This document shows, piece after piece, positions 8,863 through 17,483 of a stretch of DNA of 48,749 nt. The DNA comes from Bacteroidales bacterium (GTDB lineage Bacteria > Bacteroidota > Bacteroidia > Bacteroidales > Paludibacteraceae). The stretch lies in assembly GCA_012519425.1 (NCBI GenBank), contig JAAYQF010000126.1, positions 1-48,749 of the forward strand. Reading direction: 5' to 3'. Under the pieces are notes generated by a model. That model made no database searches. It saw only the letters and a program-made list of their open reading frames with translations, and had not been told where the DNA came from. Made by a program: the position numbers and the translations under genes. Every line of letters begins with the position of its first letter. Within the stretch, counting starts at the first letter, position 1.

Positions 8863-9336
8863 TTAATTGGTCACACGCAACAGGTCGCCTTGCAGCATAG
8901 TTTTGTATCGCTTCAGACCTTCTTTGGAAGGTCCTTCTACGGGATGCCCAACTCCAAAACTGATATCATAAACACTGCTGCAACTATCGCACACCAATTG
9001 TCCCAAACCATTGGGTTTCACTTTAACAGATGATAATGCTTCATGTGGACAAGCCAAATCGAAAGCACAGTACTCACCTTCAAAATTAGTATACACGATT
9101 ACCCCTCCATAACCAATTCTATCTGTCAGCTCTTTTCCCATCCTGGGTTTTTCAAACAACACATACGAATTGTTATTGTTTTTAAGTGTGGTATTATAGG
9201 GTGCCAATCGTAAATCTATATCTAAGAATACAGGATAGTCAGGAATGGAAGATACGTAATTACCCTCACATCCCATCAGTAAAATCATGCATGTAAAAGA
9301 TATAAAAATTTTACACTTTGCTGCTAAACACTTCAT
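8863..9336 (-). CDS. Rieske-like lipoprotein with an altered cluster motif
   Basis: A 157-residue lipoprotein. The signal peptide ends in LLMGC, with Cys ~23 as the lipid anchor. The C-terminal half has a Rieske-type arrangement, LACPHEA then LVCDSCSSVYDISFGVGHPVEGPSKEGL. The first ligand pair is C-x-H as usual, but the second is C-x2-C where Rieske proteins have C-x2-H. The G-x-P-x-x-GP region after the second motif is retained. It probably sits on the periplasmic side of a membrane; electron transfer is possible but the partner is unknown. The ATG overlaps the stop of the aldo/keto reductase gene (ATGA). Confidence 0.72.
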   Translation of the reverse strand: MKCLAAKCKIFISFTCMILLMGCEGNYVSSIPDYPVFLDIDLRLAPYNTTLKNNNNSYVLFEKPRMGKELTDRIGYGGVIVYTNFEGEYCAFDLACPHEALSSVKVKPNGLGQLVCDSCSSVYDISFGVGHPVEGPSKEGLKRYKTMLQGDLLRVTN

Positions 9337-10337
9337 CCCGATATTGTTGAAATTTGCTGTAATTCCTCCGTAGAAAAATCAACATTTTTCAAAGATTGAA
9401 TATTATCGGCAAGCTGTTTCAAAGAGCTTGCACCAACAATCACCGAGGTAACCGCAGGATGAAGCAGGCACCAACTCAGTGCCATTTGTGCCAGGGTTTG
9501 CCCTCTCTTTTTGGCCATAGCATTGAGAAGAGCTGCTTTCTCTATAATTTCAGGAGTGATCTGTGATCTTCGAAGAAAACCGTGGGATAGTGCAGCACGG
9601 GAGTTTTGGGGAATGCCCTGCAAATACCTGTCACTTAAAATACCTTGTTCCAAAGGAGAATAACCGATAAATCCCAATCCCTCTTTTTGTATCAAGGGAA
9701 AAATTGAATCCTCAATTTTTCTCGTCAAGATATTGTATTTCCCCTGATACAACAGGCAAGGCGTACCATTTTCCCGTAATAATTCGATGGCTCGTTTGGT
9801 TTTATCTTCAGGATATTTGGAGATACCGATATACAAAGCTTTTCCTTGCTTCACGATATCGGATAATGCCCCCATCGTTTCTTCCAAAGGTGTGTTTGGG
9901 TCATACCGATGTGAATAAAAAATATCCACATAATCCAGTTGCATACGTTTCAGGCTTTGATTGATGCTGGCTATCAGGTATTTTCTTGATCCTCCGTCAC
10001 CATACGGACCATCCCACATTGCATGTCCGGCTTTTGTGCTGATAATTAATTCATCACGATAGGCAGCAAAATCACTCTGCATCACTTTTCCGAAATTTCG
10101 CTCGGCGCTACCAAAAGGAGTTCCATAATTATTTGCCAAATCGAAATGTGTGATACCATGGTCGAAAGCGAAACGTAACATACGCACTGCTTCGCGGGGA
10201 TCGTCGACGTCTCCGAAGTTGTGCCATAATCCCAATGAGATCACAGGCAATTGCAGACCACTACAACCGCAATACCTGTAAGGCACAGCACCACCGTTAT
10301 AACGTTGCTTATTAGGTGTGTACGGCTGTTCCGACAT
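9333..10337 (-). CDS. Aldo/keto reductase, YghZ/GPR-like
   Basis: A 334-residue NADPH-dependent aldo/keto reductase with a TIM-barrel. The catalytic tetrad is visible as Asp in THFDLANNYG, Tyr in the same motif, Lys in IISTKAGH and His in IFYSHRYD. The N-terminus (RYCGCSGLQLPVISLGLWHNFGD) and overall sequence resemble E. coli YghZ, an L-glyceraldehyde-3-phosphate/methylglyoxal reductase. C-terminal SVIVGASS binds the cofactor phosphate. It is cytosolic and may detoxify reactive aldehydes. It is coupled by a 4-base overlap to the Rieske-like lipoprotein downstream and follows lemA by 14 bases. Confidence 0.92.
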   Translation of the reverse strand: MSEQPYTPNKQRYNGGAVPYRYCGCSGLQLPVISLGLWHNFGDVDDPREAVRMLRFAFDHGITHFDLANNYGTPFGSAERNFGKVMQSDFAAYRDELIISTKAGHAMWDGPYGDGGSRKYLIASINQSLKRMQLDYVDIFYSHRYDPNTPLEETMGALSDIVKQGKALYIGISKYPEDKTKRAIELLRENGTPCLLYQGKYNILTRKIEDSIFPLIQKEGLGFIGYSPLEQGILSDRYLQGIPQNSRAALSHGFLRRSQITPEIIEKAALLNAMAKKRGQTLAQMALSWCLLHPAVTSVIVGASSLKQLADNIQSLKNVDFSTEELQQISTISG

Positions 10338-10351
10338 AATTAGCTCAGGAC

Positions 10352-10942
10352 TTAAAATTCTACAGTTGGAGCTTTTTCGCTGCCTGCCTCAGCTTCAAAA
10401 TATGCTTTCCGCTCAAAACCAAACATAGACGCAATGATATTGGTCGGGAAACGACGAATCTTAGCATTGAAGTTCTTACTTACTTCATTAAACCTTGTTC
10501 TTTCGGTAGAAATTCTGTTCTCAGTTCCTTCCAGTTGCACTTGCAGCTCCCTAAAATTCTCATTGGCCTTCAGGTCCGGGTAGTTTTCCGTGATCATCAG
10601 CAATCTACCTAATGCCGAACTTAATTCACCCTGTGCAGCCTGGAATTCCTGCAGTTTCTCAGGAGTAAGGTTGTCCGGGTCCACAGTCACTTGCGTAGCA
10701 CGTGCCCTGGCTGAAACCACGTTTTCCAAAGTTGTACTTTCATGTGCAGCGTAGCCCTTAACTGTTGCCACTAAATTAGGAATTAAATCAGCACGACGCT
10801 GATACTGATTTTCAACGTTGCTCCATTGCTTACCTACATTTTCCTCCAGGCCTACTAAGCTGTTGTAAGTACTGATAGCTGCAAACACCAAAATAACCAA
10901 TACGGCTACAATGGATAATGTAATGATGGTTTTCTTTTTCAT
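10352..10942 (-). CDS. lemA: LemA family protein
   Basis: A 196-residue protein with an N-terminal membrane anchor (residues ~5-25). A long helical domain carries the family landmarks YNSLVGLEENVGKQWSNVENQYQRRADLIPNLV, ENYPDLKANENF and the RFPTNIIASMFGF segment. LemA proteins are often encoded next to TPM-domain proteins, as here with the gene upstream, and are thought to act at the envelope; no biochemical role can be given. A tandem-repeat spacer of about 130 bases separates it from the TPM gene. The ATG gives a standard short cytosolic tail before the membrane helix. Confidence 0.93.
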   Translation of the reverse strand: MKKKTIITLSIVAVLVILVFAAISTYNSLVGLEENVGKQWSNVENQYQRRADLIPNLVATVKGYAAHESTTLENVVSARARATQVTVDPDNLTPEKLQEFQAAQGELSSALGRLLMITENYPDLKANENFRELQVQLEGTENRISTERTRFNEVSKNFNAKIRRFPTNIIASMFGFERKAYFEAEAGSEKAPTVEF

Positions 10943-10945
10943 AAA

Positions 10946-11076
10946 TGTTTAATGTTTAATGTGTAATGTTTAATTGTTTAACTGTTGAATCGTTGAATTG
11001 TTGAATCGTTTAATTGTTTAATTGTTTAACTGTCCCGGAACTCGTTACCCCGGAACCCGGACCGCGGAACACGGCC
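10946..11076. repeat. Low-complexity tandem spacer between lemA and the TPM gene
   Basis: On the plus strand this is a run of 7-8-base units of the type GTTTAAT(T), GTTGAATC and GTTTAACT. It then changes to CGGAACnC-type units (CCCGGAACTC, CCCCGGAACCCGG, CGCGGAAC). The array fills the whole gap between two co-directional genes. Similar but not identical arrays lie at 4455-4498, 15232-15278 and 45801-45906. Confidence 0.8.
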
Positions 11077-12438
11077 TCACCATCTTCCGGTGGCTCCTCC
11101 TCCGCCCGACATGCCGCCGCCAAAGCTGCCACCGCTAAATCCACCGCCGCTTCCAAATCCTCCGCGACCACTGAAGATACTTCCGGCAGCTGAACCTGCA
11201 GCGATATGACCGCCCCTTGATATCCTTGGCAGATTATTGTTTTTATGATCTTCATGTCCACAGAACTGACATTTATAAGTCAGGCGCTCTGTTCCTCCAT
11301 GTATAAAAGTTGGTGCTACCATCACCGTCCTCTTATGCAGGGTAAAAGCTTTGGTTTTACAACTTGGACATTCAGCATACACACTTGGTTTATCCAAAGT
11401 AAAAATTGCCTCATTACCACAATCTTTACATACAAAAACATCATAATCAACCGCATGGAGCTGCTCCTCAAACTGTTGCGAAACACTTAAATATTCATCT
11501 TCCTTTTTCTCCGAAAGGATGCGCATGGTCCCATCACAAGTATTACACGGAATAGGCTGGCGACGGATCTTCCACATCATAATTTTGGAATATAGGTTTG
11601 CCGGAAAAGTAACTACCGGAACGCCAAGTAGAAACAATAGAAAAACGGGATTTTCGACGAATAAAATAATCAATACAAAAGCGATAGCAGGAATGCCGAT
11701 ATTCAACATCAGCAAGATACTTTTCTTTTCATTTCTGAGTGCCTTGTATTTACTGATGTTTGTGGGCAGCAAATCGTTGTTTTTGATTTTCTTAATGGCT
11801 GAAGCAATCCATACAAAGGAAATCAGGATAATGATCAGATAGATGGCTATAATAATGGGCAACACTACGCCCCATGCAATTTCTTTTTTGGCTTCTTCAA
11901 ATTTCTCTTCCCCTAAAACAGAAACAACATGCTCGATGCCTTTGACAAATCCTTCATCATAATTACCGGTTTTAAAATAGGGAAACATGCTCTGATGCTG
12001 GATGCGGGAGGCCAATGCATCCGGTAAAACCCCCTCTATACCGTATCCGGTCTCAAAACGAATGGCACGCTGATCTTCAACAAACAGTATCAACAAACCA
12101 TTGTTGTCTTTTTCCTTTCCTATTCCCCACTTTGCAAATAAATCAGTCGCAAACAATTCAATATTTTCATCCCCAATTGATTCAACCAATACCACAGCGA
12201 CTTCCGTGAGCGTGGAGTCTTCAAGTGCCTGCAACATATGATTCAGCTGCCTGACCGTTGCGGTACCAATAATATTATCCGGATTGCTCACGTGACTGTG
12301 TTGATCAATTACTTTGGGATTAGGGATATTGTCCAGGTTGTAAACAGAACCAAAAGCTTGCAGAGAAAGAAAAAGCAGACAACCCGGCAAGCAGCGTACA
12401 AGATCGATTTTAAATAATTTAGCTTTCAAGACATTCAA
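11077..12438 (-). CDS. TPM-domain membrane protein with zinc-ribbon and glycine-rich tail
   Basis: A ~453-residue protein. A signal peptide is followed by a TPM (TLP18.3/Psb32/MOLO-1) domain at about residues 40-170 (containing ALEDSTLTEVAVVLVES and GIEGVLPDALASRI). Membrane segments follow near 190-215 and 240-285, then paired cysteine knots (CNTCDG, CKDCGNE, CPSCKTK, CQFCGHE) and a Gly/Ser-rich tail ending GRW. It resembles YgcG-type proteins paired with LemA. No ATG precedes the signal peptide. The TTG at 12438 overlaps the FKBP stop (TTGA), so a coupled TTG start is inferred. The zinc-ribbon cysteines would lie on the cytosolic or loop side; binding is inferred. Confidence 0.82.
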   Translation of the reverse strand: MNVLKAKLFKIDLVRCLPGCLLFLSLQAFGSVYNLDNIPNPKVIDQHSHVSNPDNIIGTATVRQLNHMLQALEDSTLTEVAVVLVESIGDENIELFATDLFAKWGIGKEKDNNGLLILFVEDQRAIRFETGYGIEGVLPDALASRIQHQSMFPYFKTGNYDEGFVKGIEHVVSVLGEEKFEEAKKEIAWGVVLPIIIAIYLIIILISFVWIASAIKKIKNNDLLPTNISKYKALRNEKKSILLMLNIGIPAIAFVLIILFVENPVFLLFLLGVPVVTFPANLYSKIMMWKIRRQPIPCNTCDGTMRILSEKKEDEYLSVSQQFEEQLHAVDYDVFVCKDCGNEAIFTLDKPSVYAECPSCKTKAFTLHKRTVMVAPTFIHGGTERLTYKCQFCGHEDHKNNNLPRISRGGHIAAGSAAGSIFSGRGGFGSGGGFSGGSFGGGMSGGGGATGRW

Positions 12439-12944
12439 TAATTATCTGTTTTTATTAATTCTATATCAAACTTCAACACGGAGTGAGGAGGTACAAGGCC
12501 TTGACTTTTTTTACCATAAGCTAACTCAGCAGGTACATAGAAGATAAAATGCCATCCATCACGCATCAGCGGCAGCCCTTCCTGCCAACCCCTGATAGAC
12601 TGTTCCAAATACATATAAGTATCTTCTTTTGCATCAAAAACCCTCCCCGAAATAAGTTGCCCTTTGTACGAAACCCTGATCCTGCTGGTGGGATGCGGTC
12701 TGGTATATTTATATTCGTTGCTGTATATCACATGATAACACAAACCACTTTCAGTCACGAAAAAGTTGGAATCATTTTTATGAATCTCTTTAAACTCCTC
12801 AAGCCATTGTTCATTCATAATTTTCCAATCGGCATATTTTTCTTCCTCACAAGCAGAGACTAAGACCACAGAAAATAGTATGAAACCAAAAATTATCAGT
12901 TTGTTTGTTAGTTTGCTCATCATATTGTTTGCAAGATATTTCAT
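12435..12944 (-). CDS. FKBP-type peptidyl-prolyl isomerase lipoprotein
   Basis: A ~169-residue protein with a lipoprotein signal (…VVLVSAC, Cys ~32). The FKBP fold runs from about residue 70 to the end: RIRVSYKGQLISGRVFDAK, IRGWQEGLPLMRDGWHFIFYVPAELAYGKK and VLKFDIELI. These are the usual substrate-cleft segments of FkpA/FklB proteins, with W in IRGWQEGL and Y in ELAYG. It is probably a periplasmic folding helper anchored to a membrane. Its ATG overlaps the stop of the lutB-like gene (ATGA) and its stop overlaps the TPM start. ATG codons at residues 8-9 are alternative starts giving a tighter lipoprotein signal. Confidence 0.9.
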   Translation of the reverse strand: MKYLANNMMSKLTNKLIIFGFILFSVVLVSACEEEKYADWKIMNEQWLEEFKEIHKNDSNFFVTESGLCYHVIYSNEYKYTRPHPTSRIRVSYKGQLISGRVFDAKEDTYMYLEQSIRGWQEGLPLMRDGWHFIFYVPAELAYGKKSQGLVPPHSVLKFDIELIKTDNY

Positions 12945-14326
12945 TGTTTTTTATTCCCTTTTCTCATCTTGACTGAAAAAGATTTTTTTACAAAATCCGG
13001 CATCTTTCGCTGAGGCCCCCATCCTAAATAATTAAGGGGCAAAGTTACAATATTTTTTACACTTGAAGGAATGAAGTCCATTGTTTTCCGATTCGAACTG
13101 ACGAAACCAAATCCTTTAACTGCCACTTTCTCCGCCAAGGGTTGCAGACCTTGTTCTACACTTTTTCGACGATTTTCGAGTAACAGGTCGGTAAGCGGAA
13201 TCCGAACGGGACAAACTTTATTACAGGCCCCACAAAGGGTGGATGCAAAGCTCAGGTGAGAAAAATCTTTAAAGCCTTTTAAAAATGGAGTCAAAACGGA
13301 ACCGATGGGACCACTGTAAGTGGCATGATAGGCGTGACCGCCAATGGTTTTGTAAACCGGACATGCATTCAGGCATGCTCCACAACGAATACAGGCAAGT
13401 GATTGATAGGCTTTATCGTCCTGATACACGCTTGTGCGACCATTGTCCAACAAAATTATGTACATCTTTTCCGGACCGTCTGTTTCAGATGATTTACGAG
13501 GACCGGTAAAAATGGTATTGTAAACCGTCATTTGCTGACCGGTTCCGTGCACCGCCAATAAAGGATAAAACAAGGCAAGCTGGCTCATTTTCGGGATGAT
13601 CTTCTCCATACCGGCAACCACAATGTGAACTTTCGGGAAAGCAGTTGACATCAACGCATTACCTTCATTTTCAGTTACGGAAACACCCCCAATATCAGCT
13701 ATTAAGAAGTTAGCACCCGTAACACCAATATCAGCCTGTAAGTATTTGCTTCTCAATAAAGAACGGGCAAAAGCGGCTATCTCCTCGGGAGTGCCCGAAA
13801 CCGGCAAGCCGAATTTCTCATGAAACAAGCGGGCAATATCTTCCTTCGATTTATGCATGGCAGGCGTAACAATATGGTAAGGCTTTTCTCCGGCGACCTG
13901 CACGATAAATTCCCCTAAATCTGTCTCTATAGATTCACAACCGACTGAAGCAGCAATTTTATTAAATTCAATTTCTTCCGTGGTCATCGACTTACTCTTT
14001 ACAATGAGCTTAGCGTCATGTTTTTTTATGATTTCGGTGATAAATCGCTGCGCCTCCCGGGCATCTTGCGCCCACAAAACTTCCGTGCCGTTCGACAGAC
14101 AGTTTTTCTCAAAAGTTAACAGATACTCACTCCAATGCTGTAGTACATCTTTTTTGATGGCTGCCGCTTGTTCTCTGGCATATTCGATGTCTTTATAACG
14201 CGACATGCCTGCCCTTACGGCTCGATTGTATTGTGTTATATTGAAATGAATGGTGTTCCGGTGCTTCCTGTTGAAAGCGATATCTTTTGCTGCCTTGATA
14301 AAATTTTTAGCTTCCCGCGGAACCAT
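12941..14326 (-). CDS. lutB: LutB/YkgF-like iron-sulfur protein (LUD domain)
   Basis: A 461-residue cytosolic protein. An N-terminal LUD domain is followed by two 4Fe-4S motifs, CIRCGACLNACPVYK and TLCGACNKVCPVRIP, with HGTGQQM and GPIGSVLTP between or before them. This is the layout of LutB, the electron-carrying subunit of the LutABC L-lactate dehydrogenase complex. No lutA or lutC is adjacent, so partners must lie elsewhere or the protein serves another oxidase. It overlaps the FKBP gene by 4 bases and starts 13 bases after the coiled-coil gene stop. Confidence 0.9.
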   Translation of the reverse strand: MVPREAKNFIKAAKDIAFNRKHRNTIHFNITQYNRAVRAGMSRYKDIEYAREQAAAIKKDVLQHWSEYLLTFEKNCLSNGTEVLWAQDAREAQRFITEIIKKHDAKLIVKSKSMTTEEIEFNKIAASVGCESIETDLGEFIVQVAGEKPYHIVTPAMHKSKEDIARLFHEKFGLPVSGTPEEIAAFARSLLRSKYLQADIGVTGANFLIADIGGVSVTENEGNALMSTAFPKVHIVVAGMEKIIPKMSQLALFYPLLAVHGTGQQMTVYNTIFTGPRKSSETDGPEKMYIILLDNGRTSVYQDDKAYQSLACIRCGACLNACPVYKTIGGHAYHATYSGPIGSVLTPFLKGFKDFSHLSFASTLCGACNKVCPVRIPLTDLLLENRRKSVEQGLQPLAEKVAVKGFGFVSSNRKTMDFIPSSVKNIVTLPLNYLGWGPQRKMPDFVKKSFSVKMRKGNKKQ

Positions 14327-14339
14327 GGTATCAATGATG

Positions 14340-15230
14340 TTATTTTTTCAGAAGAAAGGTGTAACTACCTATAATATTACCATCAGTAAAAAAATCGATG
14401 CGATAGGTGCCCGGATAAAGAATTTCTTCTACTTTCCAGTAAATAACATCGCTCAAGGCTTCACCTCCATATTCATATTCTTTTTTAGCAGAATAGCCTA
14501 TCATGCCGTTTTCAAAGCTGAACACATTGTTGATGTCTTTGGTCAGCAACTCTCCGTCGGGTCGGGTAATCCTGATATACATGACTTTAGATCCGGGTTC
14601 TGCGGTGATGTTTTTCGCTATCGTATAATCAAATTGCAAATGGGCAATGCGACCGAAAATTCCGGTTTTCCTGTTTCTATCATTTAAAGTGATAACGTTA
14701 AAATCAACTACTTCTAGTTTTGAAGCCCTTGTAACCACTTCATGCAAATCTTCTCTTTCCCTCGATAATAGCTCGACTTCCTGGGAAGAAGCCTCATATT
14801 TTAACCTAATCTCCTTGTTTTCTTGTTTGAGTTGTATGTTTTCAGTATTCAGGGAATCAATTTGAGCCACCAGATGCATCATGACTTTCCTTATAGAAGC
14901 GAGTTCATCTTTCAATTCTTTTATCCTCCGGGCATTGGTGGCGCGGGTATTACGCAGCTCTTCCAACAACTCGCGAACACGTTCTTTTTCTGTTTCCAAT
15001 TCTTTCAATAATGAATCATTGCGAACAGTCGTAGTATAACCATCAAATTGATAGGTCAGATCCATGTATTCTTCTTCTACACGTTCTTTTTCCTGATCCA
15101 TAATTTCAGTAACAGATTCAAGTTCCAACTCTTTCTGCCTGGCATCATTGTATAAGTACAATACAACACCGATCAACGCAACAACCAGTAAAATAAGGAT
15201 AATATAAATCAGATTTTTAGATTTGAACAT
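14340..15230 (-). CDS. Membrane-anchored coiled-coil protein of unknown function
   Basis: A 296-residue protein. One N-terminal membrane helix (residues ~8-27) is followed by a long charged coiled coil (~30-170, full of E/K/R/L heptads). A compact C-terminal domain (~175-296) contains repeated beta-strand-like sequence such as KVMYIRITRPDGELL and GTYRIDFFTDGNIIGSYTF. It is likely a bitopic envelope protein whose C-terminal domain sits in the periplasm. I do not recognise a named family. It lies in the murF-lutB run, directly downstream of murF across a GTTAGTA-type tandem spacer. Confidence 0.75.
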   Translation of the reverse strand: MFKSKNLIYIILILLVVALIGVVLYLYNDARQKELELESVTEIMDQEKERVEEEYMDLTYQFDGYTTTVRNDSLLKELETEKERVRELLEELRNTRATNARRIKELKDELASIRKVMMHLVAQIDSLNTENIQLKQENKEIRLKYEASSQEVELLSREREDLHEVVTRASKLEVVDFNVITLNDRNRKTGIFGRIAHLQFDYTIAKNITAEPGSKVMYIRITRPDGELLTKDINNVFSFENGMIGYSAKKEYEYGGEALSDVIYWKVEEILYPGTYRIDFFTDGNIIGSYTFLLKK

Positions 15231-15231
15231 G

Positions 15232-15278
15232 AGTTAGTAGTTAGTAGATAGTAGTTAGTAGTTGGTAGTTAGTAGTTT
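15232..15278. repeat. GTTAGTA-type tandem spacer
   Basis: About six to seven degenerate copies of the 7-mer GTTAGTA fill the gap between the coiled-coil gene and murF. The same unit recurs at 45815-45850. Confidence 0.85.
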
Positions 15279-16574
15279 TTATAAAAGTGTAATAATTTTT
15301 TCCAATTGAATGCCCCTGGAGCCTTTGATCAATATGATTTGATTTTCGGGCTTTTCTTCTAAAAGAAACACACAGAGTTTATCCACGTCATCAAAAGTGC
15401 GATAAGTGTGTTGAGTTTTTTTGAATGTACTTCCGACCAAATAAACGGATTGGAATCCTTTTTCTTTTATCAGGTCCACTATCTTTTGATGTTCAGATAC
15501 TGCGTGTTCTCCAAGTTCCAGCATATCTCCCAAAATTAACAGTTTATTGTCATGTTTCAGTTGCCTGATATTCAAAATAGCAGCCTCCATGCTGGTGGGA
15601 TTCGCATTATAAGCATCTATGATCAGTTTGTTTTTACCCGTTTCGAAGAATTGAGAGCGATTGTTTTGGGGAACAAAAACCTCAATTCCTTGCTTTATCT
15701 GTGAGTTCTTTAGCCCAAAGAAATGCCCGATAGCCACAGCAGCCAACACATTTTCAGCATTGTAAGTTCCAACCAGGTGTGTGACAATTTCAAAAGTGCT
15801 GCCCGTTTGGCATTGCATGGTTAAATACGGATCGCCGGAAACGATTTTACCTGTAATAATGGACAAATCAGGATGACTCTTTATGCTGTATGCAATTTGC
15901 TTATCGGAAGGAAGTCCCGCACCGACAGCCATTTCTTGCAAATAATCCAAATCGCTGTTGATAAAGACCCCCATGCCGTTGGACGCAATATGCGCATATA
16001 GTTCCGCCTTGGCTTTCATCACTCCCCCGAAAGAGCCAAAGCCCTCTAAATGAGCCTTTCCTACATTGGTAATAATGCCAAAATCTGGTTGTGCAATTTC
16101 ACACAATTGTCTTATTTCTCCCGGATGATTGGCACCCATTTCAATAACGGCCAACTGATGTTGGTTGGTAAGCTGTAAAAGTGTCAAAGGCACACCGATG
16201 TGGTTGTTCAAATTTCCCGGGGTAGCATGTACCCGGTATTTCTCTTTTAAGACAGCTGTGATCAGTTCTTTGGTCGTTGTTTTTCCATTTGAACCAGTGA
16301 TACCGATAATTTTCACTCCTAATCGCTTCCTATGCGTGGCAGCCAATTCTTGCAAAGAGCACAACACATCTTCCACGAGAATATAGCGATCGTCAAGAGC
16401 ATATTCAGCTTCATCAACAACAGCAAAGGAACAACCTCTCTCAAGCGCTTCGGCAGCAAAAGCATTCGCGTTGTATTTTTCTCCCCTCAGGGCAAAAAAC
16501 ACAGAGCCGACGGGACAATTTCTGCTATCGGTTGTTACAACAGGATGTTTAAGAAAAATATCGTAGAGGTTCAT
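15279..16574 (-). CDS. murF: UDP-N-acetylmuramoyl-tripeptide--D-alanyl-D-alanine ligase
   Basis: A ~431-residue Mur ligase that adds D-Ala-D-Ala to the UDP-MurNAc-tripeptide in peptidoglycan synthesis. The three Mur domains are visible: an N-terminal substrate domain (TTDSRNCPVGSVFFALRG), an ATPase with P-loop GITGSNGKTTTKE, the EMGANHPGEI and NVGKAHLEGFG motifs, and the C-terminal domain with DAYNANPTSM and LGDMLELG. DAYNANP(T/A)SM is the MurF hallmark. The ATG at 16574 is chosen because the longer frame overlaps the upstream barrel gene and lacks conservation. It starts 17 bases after that gene's stop. Confidence 0.96.
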   Translation of the reverse strand: MNLYDIFLKHPVVTTDSRNCPVGSVFFALRGEKYNANAFAAEALERGCSFAVVDEAEYALDDRYILVEDVLCSLQELAATHRKRLGVKIIGITGSNGKTTTKELITAVLKEKYRVHATPGNLNNHIGVPLTLLQLTNQHQLAVIEMGANHPGEIRQLCEIAQPDFGIITNVGKAHLEGFGSFGGVMKAKAELYAHIASNGMGVFINSDLDYLQEMAVGAGLPSDKQIAYSIKSHPDLSIITGKIVSGDPYLTMQCQTGSTFEIVTHLVGTYNAENVLAAVAIGHFFGLKNSQIKQGIEVFVPQNNRSQFFETGKNKLIIDAYNANPTSMEAAILNIRQLKHDNKLLILGDMLELGEHAVSEHQKIVDLIKEKGFQSVYLVGSTFKKTQHTYRTFDDVDKLCVFLLEEKPENQIILIKGSRGIQLEKIITLL

Positions 16575-16591
16575 ACGATCGTAATTTGTTT

Positions 16592-17284
16592 TTATTTGTT
16601 CTGTGGAACTTGCAAGCTGAATTGATATCCGAAAGACACGTACCAATTACCTTGTCGCACATAGTCAACTTTACTTTTATCAAGGTTATTGATGCCCCAA
16701 TCGTAACCACCTTTGAGCATAAATTGCCGCCATTGCACACCACCGCCTGCACCCAATTGAAAGTTGATACGATGCAAACCTGATTTTAAACCGATGCGGT
16801 TATTATCCGGTTTATACATGCTGCTTTTTCCGGAAATGATATGGGGATACACAGCAGGATCATCCAAATAGGAAATGGTCTTTTGATTTTGAATCAATCC
16901 GATTTGAAAATTGGGACCCAAAAAGCCAAATATCTTGAAGTCTTTAAACAAAGGCTGGTTATATACCAGGCGCAAAGGTACTTCCATTGCGTGGCTCCAA
17001 CTTCTGTAAATTATACTATCAAAAACACTCTCGTATCCCTGAACTTTTTTTGAGTATCCGATGTTGTAATACAAACCCGTTTGCACGGCAAAATTGTATT
17101 TCAAATCGAAATCCGTTGAAGCGCCGATGCGAACCGCATCAAAATAAGTTTCACTGGTTGCCTTGCCTAATCTTTTGGGATTGAAGTATCCGCCTTCTAA
17201 CATGATTTTTTGTGCATTCAGTCCACACAAAGCCGCAACAGAAAGAAGCAGAATAACAATCGGTAATTTAAATCTCATTTTCAT
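16592..17284 (-). CDS. Outer-membrane beta-barrel protein (PorT-like fold)
   Basis: A 230-residue protein. A signal peptide (cleavage near GLNAQ) is followed by about eight predicted beta strands and aromatic-rich alternation throughout, ending in a strand (NWYVSFGYQFSLQV). This is the small barrel type annotated in Bacteroidota as 'outer membrane beta-barrel protein', the group to which the type IX secretion component PorT belongs. Identity with PorT itself is not shown. It is the first gene of the minus-strand run ending at 8863, with a TATCTTTG promoter box just upstream. A second ATG two codons in is an alternative start. Confidence 0.75.
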   Translation of the reverse strand: MKMRFKLPIVILLLSVAALCGLNAQKIMLEGGYFNPKRLGKATSETYFDAVRIGASTDFDLKYNFAVQTGLYYNIGYSKKVQGYESVFDSIIYRSWSHAMEVPLRLVYNQPLFKDFKIFGFLGPNFQIGLIQNQKTISYLDDPAVYPHIISGKSSMYKPDNNRIGLKSGLHRINFQLGAGGGVQWRQFMLKGGYDWGINNLDKSKVDYVRQGNWYVSFGYQFSLQVPQNK

Positions 17285-17312
17285 TGAAGATTAATTGTAT
17301 CATTTTGGAGCA

Positions 17313-17320
17313 CAAAGATA
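17313..17320 (-). promoter_or_regulatory. Predicted -7 promoter box for the barrel-murF operon
   Basis: The minus strand reads TATCTTTG, 29 bases upstream of the ATG at 17284. It would drive the long minus-strand gene run. Confidence 0.6.
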
Positions 17321-17405
17321 GATTTTTTACTTGGGTTTACATGGATTTTTTAATGAAAGTTGAGAATTCCGGCATAGTTCCCATGTGATAATCAGAAAAA
17401 ATTTG

Positions 17406-17413
17406 TTACTTTG
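17406..17413 (+). promoter_or_regulatory. Weak candidate -7 box for rmuC
   Basis: TTACTTTG differs from TAnnTTTG at one fixed position. It lies about 70 bases upstream of the rmuC ATG in the divergent intergenic region. Confidence 0.35.
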
Positions 17414-17483
17414 CGAGGTTGTATATTCAACTATAAAAACAATAAGGTGCCTTAGGTTAAATTCATTACACATCCATGCCATC

